From assembly GCF_000519205.1 (NCBI RefSeq), contig NZ_JAFB01000008.1, positions 124,001 to 188,000 of the forward strand: a stretch of 64,000 nucleotides of DNA, read 5' to 3'. Positions within the stretch are counted from its first letter, which is position 1. Every line of letters starts with the position of its first letter. Shown piece by piece: positions 61,072 to 64,000 of the stretch. The position numbers and the translations under genes were made by a program. The DNA is from Amycolatopsis taiwanensis DSM 45107 (GTDB lineage: Bacteria > Actinomycetota > Actinomycetes > Mycobacteriales > Pseudonocardiaceae). The notes below the pieces were generated by a model, which saw only the letters and a list, made by a program, of their open reading frames with translations, searched no databases and was not told the origin of the DNA.

Positions 61072-62427
61072 ATGGAAATCGTGCCGATCGACACTCCGTC
61101 GCTGGGTGATCGCAGCTACGTCGTGCACGACGGCGAGGTCGCCTTCGTGGTCGACCCGCAGCGCGACATCGACCGGGTGCTGGCCGTGCTGCGGGACCGG
61201 GGGGCGCGCCTGACGGACGTGTTCGAAACGCACGTCCACAACGACTACGTGACCGGCGGGCTGGCGCTGGCCCGGGCGACCGGCGCCACCTACCACGTGA
61301 ACGCGGCGGATCCCGTGTCGTTCGAGCGAAGCCCGGTCAAGGCCGGTGATCTCGTCGAGGCCGGCGAGGCGATGCGGGTGCGGGCGGTCGCGACGCCCGG
61401 ACACACGTTCACGCATCTCGCCTACCTCGTCGAAAGCGCCGGGGAGCCGCCCGCGGTGTTCACCGGTGGGTCCCTGCTCTACGGCTCGGTCGGCCGCCCC
61501 GACCTGCTCGGGTCGGAACACACGCGAGAGTTGGCGCACGCGCAGTACGCGTCGGCGAACCGGCTCGCGGCCGAGCTCCCGGAGGAGACGTGGGTGTTTC
61601 CCACTCATGGGTTCGGCAGCTTCTGTGCCTCGGCGCCGTCGGCCGCGTCGTCGTCCACGATCTGGCGGGAGCGGCAACTCAACCCGGTGCTGACCCGGTC
61701 CGAGCAGTCCTATGTGGACGAGCCGTTCGACGCGTATCCCGCGTATTACGACCACCTTGCGCAGCTCAACCTCGCCGGCCCGGGCGCGCCCGACCTGTCG
61801 TTCCCGCGGCGGGCCGGGACGACCGAACTGCGCCGCCGGATCGTGGCGGGGGAGTGGGTGGTGGACCTGCGCCACCGCGCCGCGTTCGCCGCGGGGCACG
61901 TGACGGGCACGCTGAACTTCGGCATCGACGGTGAATTCGCCACGTATTTGGGTTGGCTCCTCCCGTGGGGCACCCCGGTGACCCTGCTGGGCGAAACGCG
62001 CGAGCAGGTCGCCCGGGCACAGCGCGAACTGGCGCGGATCGGGATCGACCGTCCGGCGGCTGCGGCGACCGGCCGGCCGGGCACCTGGACCGCCGGCCCG
62101 ATCTCCTCCTTCCCGACGGCGCGGTTCGCGGACCTGGCACGGGCATGGCAGGACCGGCCGGTCGCGATCGTGGATGTCCGCCGTAACCAAGAGTGGCGGG
62201 CCGAGCACGTGGCCGGCGCGGTCCACATCCCGCTGCACGAGTTGCCCGGCCGGCTCGGCGAGGTGCCGGGCGGCGAGGCGTGGGTGCACTGCAATTCCGG
62301 CTACCGGTCCTCGATCGGGGCTTCGCTGCTGGCCGCTGCCGGACGACGGGTCGTGACCGTGGACGATCTGTTCGAGCGGGCCGCTCCGGCCGGGCTGGAC
62401 GTGGTGAGCCGGCAGGTGATGGCCTGA
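61072..62427 (+). CDS. Persulfide dioxygenase-like beta-lactamase fold fused to rhodanese domains
   Basis: 451 residues. The N-terminal metallo-beta-lactamase domain (1-240) is ETHE1-like: 'VFETHVHNDYVTGGLALARATGA' (H-x-H-x-D), 'TPGHTFTHLAYLV' and 'FPTHGFGSFCAS' supply the iron ligands. A degenerate rhodanese-like segment follows (about 255-340, 'WVVDLRHRAAFAAGHVTGTLNFG') and then a catalytic rhodanese (about 360-445) with active-site Cys near 407 in 'HCNSGYRSS'. Such fusions oxidise glutathione- or mycothiol-type persulfides and move sulfane sulfur. ATG with AAGGAGGG upstream. Confidence 0.9.
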   Translation: MEIVPIDTPSLGDRSYVVHDGEVAFVVDPQRDIDRVLAVLRDRGARLTDVFETHVHNDYVTGGLALARATGATYHVNAADPVSFERSPVKAGDLVEAGEAMRVRAVATPGHTFTHLAYLVESAGEPPAVFTGGSLLYGSVGRPDLLGSEHTRELAHAQYASANRLAAELPEETWVFPTHGFGSFCASAPSAASSSTIWRERQLNPVLTRSEQSYVDEPFDAYPAYYDHLAQLNLAGPGAPDLSFPRRAGTTELRRRIVAGEWVVDLRHRAAFAAGHVTGTLNFGIDGEFATYLGWLLPWGTPVTLLGETREQVARAQRELARIGIDRPAAAATGRPGTWTAGPISSFPTARFADLARAWQDRPVAIVDVRRNQEWRAEHVAGAVHIPLHELPGRLGEVPGGEAWVHCNSGYRSSIGASLLAAAGRRVVTVDDLFERAAPAGLDVVSRQVMA

Positions 62428-62455
62428 CCGGACGGCCTCCAACCGAGAAGACGGC

Positions 62456-62728
62456 CGCCTGAAGCCGGAACTCGCGCGCTTGAAGCCGGAACTCGCGCGC
62501 TTGAAGCGGGGACACGCCCGCCTGGCGTCCGTGTCCCCGGCTCAGGACGCTGAGTTCCCGGTCCAGGACGCTGAGTTCCCGGTCCAGGAAGCCGGAACTC
62601 GCGTGCTTGAAGCCGGAACTCGCGTGCTTGAAGCGGGGACTCGCGTGCTTGAAGCGGGGACACGCGTGCTTGAAGCGGGAACTCGCGTGCTTGAAGCGGG
62701 GACACGCCCGCCTGGAGCGGGGACGCGG
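62456..62728. repeat. 21-bp tandem repeat array 4, partly inverted
   Basis: About thirteen units. Left block: GGAACTCGCGCGCTTGAAGC twice, then a GGGGACACGC unit. A middle block (62530-62588) is in reverse orientation (GTGTCCCCGGCTCAGG, GCTGAGTTCCCGGTCCAG twice). Right block: GGGAACTCGCGTGCTTGAA-type units, seven or more, alternating with GGGGACACGC. Because both orientations are present it can fold into a long hairpin. It lies between convergent genes. Confidence 0.85.
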
Positions 62729-62737
62729 CTGGGTTGG

Positions 62738-63349
62738 TCAGACGAGCCAGCGGTTCTTCCCGATCAGCCGGGACCACCAGCGCCCCAGCCCCCAGGTGTT
62801 GCCCGCGTACAGTGCGGCCAGCGTGATGAGTACGAGCGCGTAGATCACGTGGGAGTCGATGATCGGGTTGCTCGACCCGGTGGCCTGGCCGGTCTGGGTC
62901 GCCTTCGCCGGCGGCCACTCCGCGATCCACATCAGCATCATCATCGCGCTGCCCGCGACGGCCGCGATCCGCAGGCCGATGCCGAGCAGCAAGGCCACGC
63001 CCACGCCCGCCATGCCGATCATGAACAGCCAGTCGGCCCATGGCGCGCCGGCCCACGAACGCATCGCGCCCGCCAACGGTCCTACGTCGACTTTGCGGAG
63101 GAATCCCGCGGTGGGGGATCCGCCGTGGATCCAGGCCCGCGCCGGCGGGGTGGTATAGCCGAAGCCGAATGTCTTGTCGAGGAACGCCCAGAGGAACACG
63201 AAGCCGATGGCGATCCGCAACACGGCGGTCAGCCTGGCGGCGGTCGCCGTGATCAGTGCGCCACGTGGCGGGACAACGGTTTCCGGGGCCGAATGCCCGG
63301 TAACCGGTTGGGACGTTTCGGTTTTCTTCGCCTGATTCTGGAAGGACAT
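62738..63349 (-). CDS. DoxX-family membrane protein
   Basis: 203 residues from ATG 63349, with AAGGAGGTGTC upstream. Four membrane helices: 'AVLRIAIGFVFLWAFLDKTFGFGY', 'WADWLFMIGMAGVGVALLLGIGLRIAAVAGSAMMMLMWIAEWPP', and 'VIYALVLITLAALYAGNTWGLGRWW'. The pattern 'F-x-F-L-W-A-F-x-D-K-x-F-G-F-G...S-P-T-x-G-F-L' is that of DoxX/DoxD-type proteins. In M. tuberculosis DoxX joins superoxide dismutase and the rhodanese SseA in a membrane complex; a rhodanese fusion lies convergent to it here. Confidence 0.85.
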   Translation of the reverse strand: MSFQNQAKKTETSQPVTGHSAPETVVPPRGALITATAARLTAVLRIAIGFVFLWAFLDKTFGFGYTTPPARAWIHGGSPTAGFLRKVDVGPLAGAMRSWAGAPWADWLFMIGMAGVGVALLLGIGLRIAAVAGSAMMMLMWIAEWPPAKATQTGQATGSSNPIIDSHVIYALVLITLAALYAGNTWGLGRWWSRLIGKNRWLV

Positions 63350-63386
63350 GACACCTCCTTCGTTGCTTGCACGCAACCGGCGGCTG

Positions 63387-64000
63387 TCACGGGAGCCGGT
63401 TGCGTAGGCGCTTGGCGGCCTCTTCCGGCGTCGTGGTGACGACCGGGATGCCGGTGGCCAGTTCGAGCCCGGACGGGATGGCCAGTTGTGGCACCACGCG
63501 CAGCGACCAGGTCAGGTACGGCACGTGCTCCAGGCCGACCGGGGCGGTGTGCAGGATCAGGTTGTACGAGGGGTCGCCCAGTTCCGTGCGCAGCGCCGCG
63601 AGCACGAGCCGCAGGGCGTGCGCGATGGAGCCCAGCTCTTCGCCCGGGATTGCGGAGAAATCGGCCCGGTGGCGGGCGGAGACGATGCGGATCTCGAACT
63701 CGGACGAAGGCGCGAACGGGACGAACGCCACGGTGCGGCCCTCGGCGAGGACGATCCGCTCGCCCGAGGACAGCTCGCCGGCCAGGATTTCGGCGGCGAA
63801 CGGGCGGCCGGAGCGGTCGAAGTGCTCCCGCATGGCGACCAGTTCGCGCCGCGACGCGGCGGACAGCACCGGGAGCCCGACGGCCTGCGAATGCGGGTGG
63901 GACAGCGTGGCTCCCGCGGCCGGTCCGTGGCTGCGGAAAAGCACGACCTGCGCCGCGTCGTGGCGCAGCGCCCGGTGCCGCTCCTGCCACGCGCGCAGCA
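63387..64000 (-). CDS. galT: Galactose-1-phosphate uridylyltransferase-like protein (C-terminal part)
   Basis: The 5' end is outside the window; about 204 residues are visible up to the edge. 'VVLFRSHGPAAGATLSHPHSQAVGLPVLS' carries the H-P-H active-site motif of GalT/HIT-superfamily uridylyltransferases (the usual H-P-H-G-Q reads H-P-H-S-Q). 'NLILHTAPVG...YLTWSLRVVPQLAIPSGLELATGIPVVTTTPEEAAKRLRN' is the typical C-terminal end. It transfers UMP between hexose-1-phosphates; relatives with H-P-H-S-Q sometimes act as ADP/ATP-sugar phosphorylases, so the substrate is not certain. Confidence 0.82.
   Translation of the reverse strand, partial: LRAWQERHRALRHDAAQVVLFRSHGPAAGATLSHPHSQAVGLPVLSAASRRELVAMREHFDRSGRPFAAEILAGELSSGERIVLAEGRTVAFVPFAPSSEFEIRIVSARHRADFSAIPGEELGSIAHALRLVLAALRTELGDPSYNLILHTAPVGLEHVPYLTWSLRVVPQLAIPSGLELATGIPVVTTTPEEAAKRLRNRLP

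Noticed and set aside
62456-62728. CRISPR array
   Set aside because: Units are contiguous at 21 bp with no unique spacers, orientation changes within the array, and no cas genes are present.

Overview
The window is high-GC actinobacterial chromosome. Gene content (Pup-proteasome, tRNA m1A58 methyltransferase, Eis-type acetyltransferases, PafBC, a complete paa cluster), frequent GTG/TTG starts and leaderless promoters point to the Pseudonocardiaceae, most likely Amycolatopsis or a close relative. This is inferred from gene content alone; no rRNA or tRNA gene was seen.

Layout. 1-25 kb is the conserved housekeeping block around the proteasome: RecB-like nuclease (cut by the window edge), site-2 protease, trmI, two tandem membrane-anchored proteins, mpa/arc, a small HTH gene between two matching palindromes, aldo/keto reductase, lipoprotein, Nudix hydrolase, dop, pup, prcB, prcA, pafA, a RelE-type toxin-antitoxin pair, an MMPL exporter with its TetR regulator, pafB, pafC, a small membrane protein, tatA, tatC and helY. 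Pup ligation (PafA), removal (Dop), unfolding (Mpa, with a C-terminal GQYL tail) and degradation (PrcBA) are all encoded; PafBC is the associated DNA-damage regulator. Pup ends in GGE and so needs no deamidation.

25-34 kb holds a DUF4333 protein, two tandem Eis-like acetyltransferases, a NatAB-type ABC exporter, a cupin, a PPOX-fold flavoprotein, an MFS exporter and a secreted-type protein that has lost its signal peptide. 34-42.4 kb is the phenylacetate pathway: paaR-paaK-paaI diverging from paaZABCDE. paaC carries an in-frame insertion of a palindromic repeat. 42.4-44.3 kb is a small accessory patch: HxlR regulator, a frameshifted SnoaL-like gene, 20-bp direct repeats and two tiny unknown genes.

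44.2-49.5 kb encodes a three-subunit formate dehydrogenase whose catalytic subunit reads through an in-frame UGA (selenocysteine 192), with a SECIS-like hairpin 11 nt downstream. 50-57 kb looks like a polyhydroxybutyrate/3-hydroxybutyrate utilisation locus: 3-hydroxybutyrate dehydrogenase, MHS-type symporter, GAF/PucR regulator, a secreted hydrolase and a secreted PHB depolymerase. 57-64 kb holds a quinone-type oxidoreductase, a secreted alpha-lytic-type protease, a methyltransferase, a persulfide dioxygenase-rhodanese fusion, DoxX and the end of a GalT-like gene.

A family of 21-bp tandem repeats (core GGGAACTCG alternating with GGGGACACG) occurs at four places (50.4, 57.1, 58.3 and 62.5 kb), and a related nested hairpin lies at 28.4 kb. 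A separate ~135-bp element is present twice, ahead of pup and ahead of the first eis gene.
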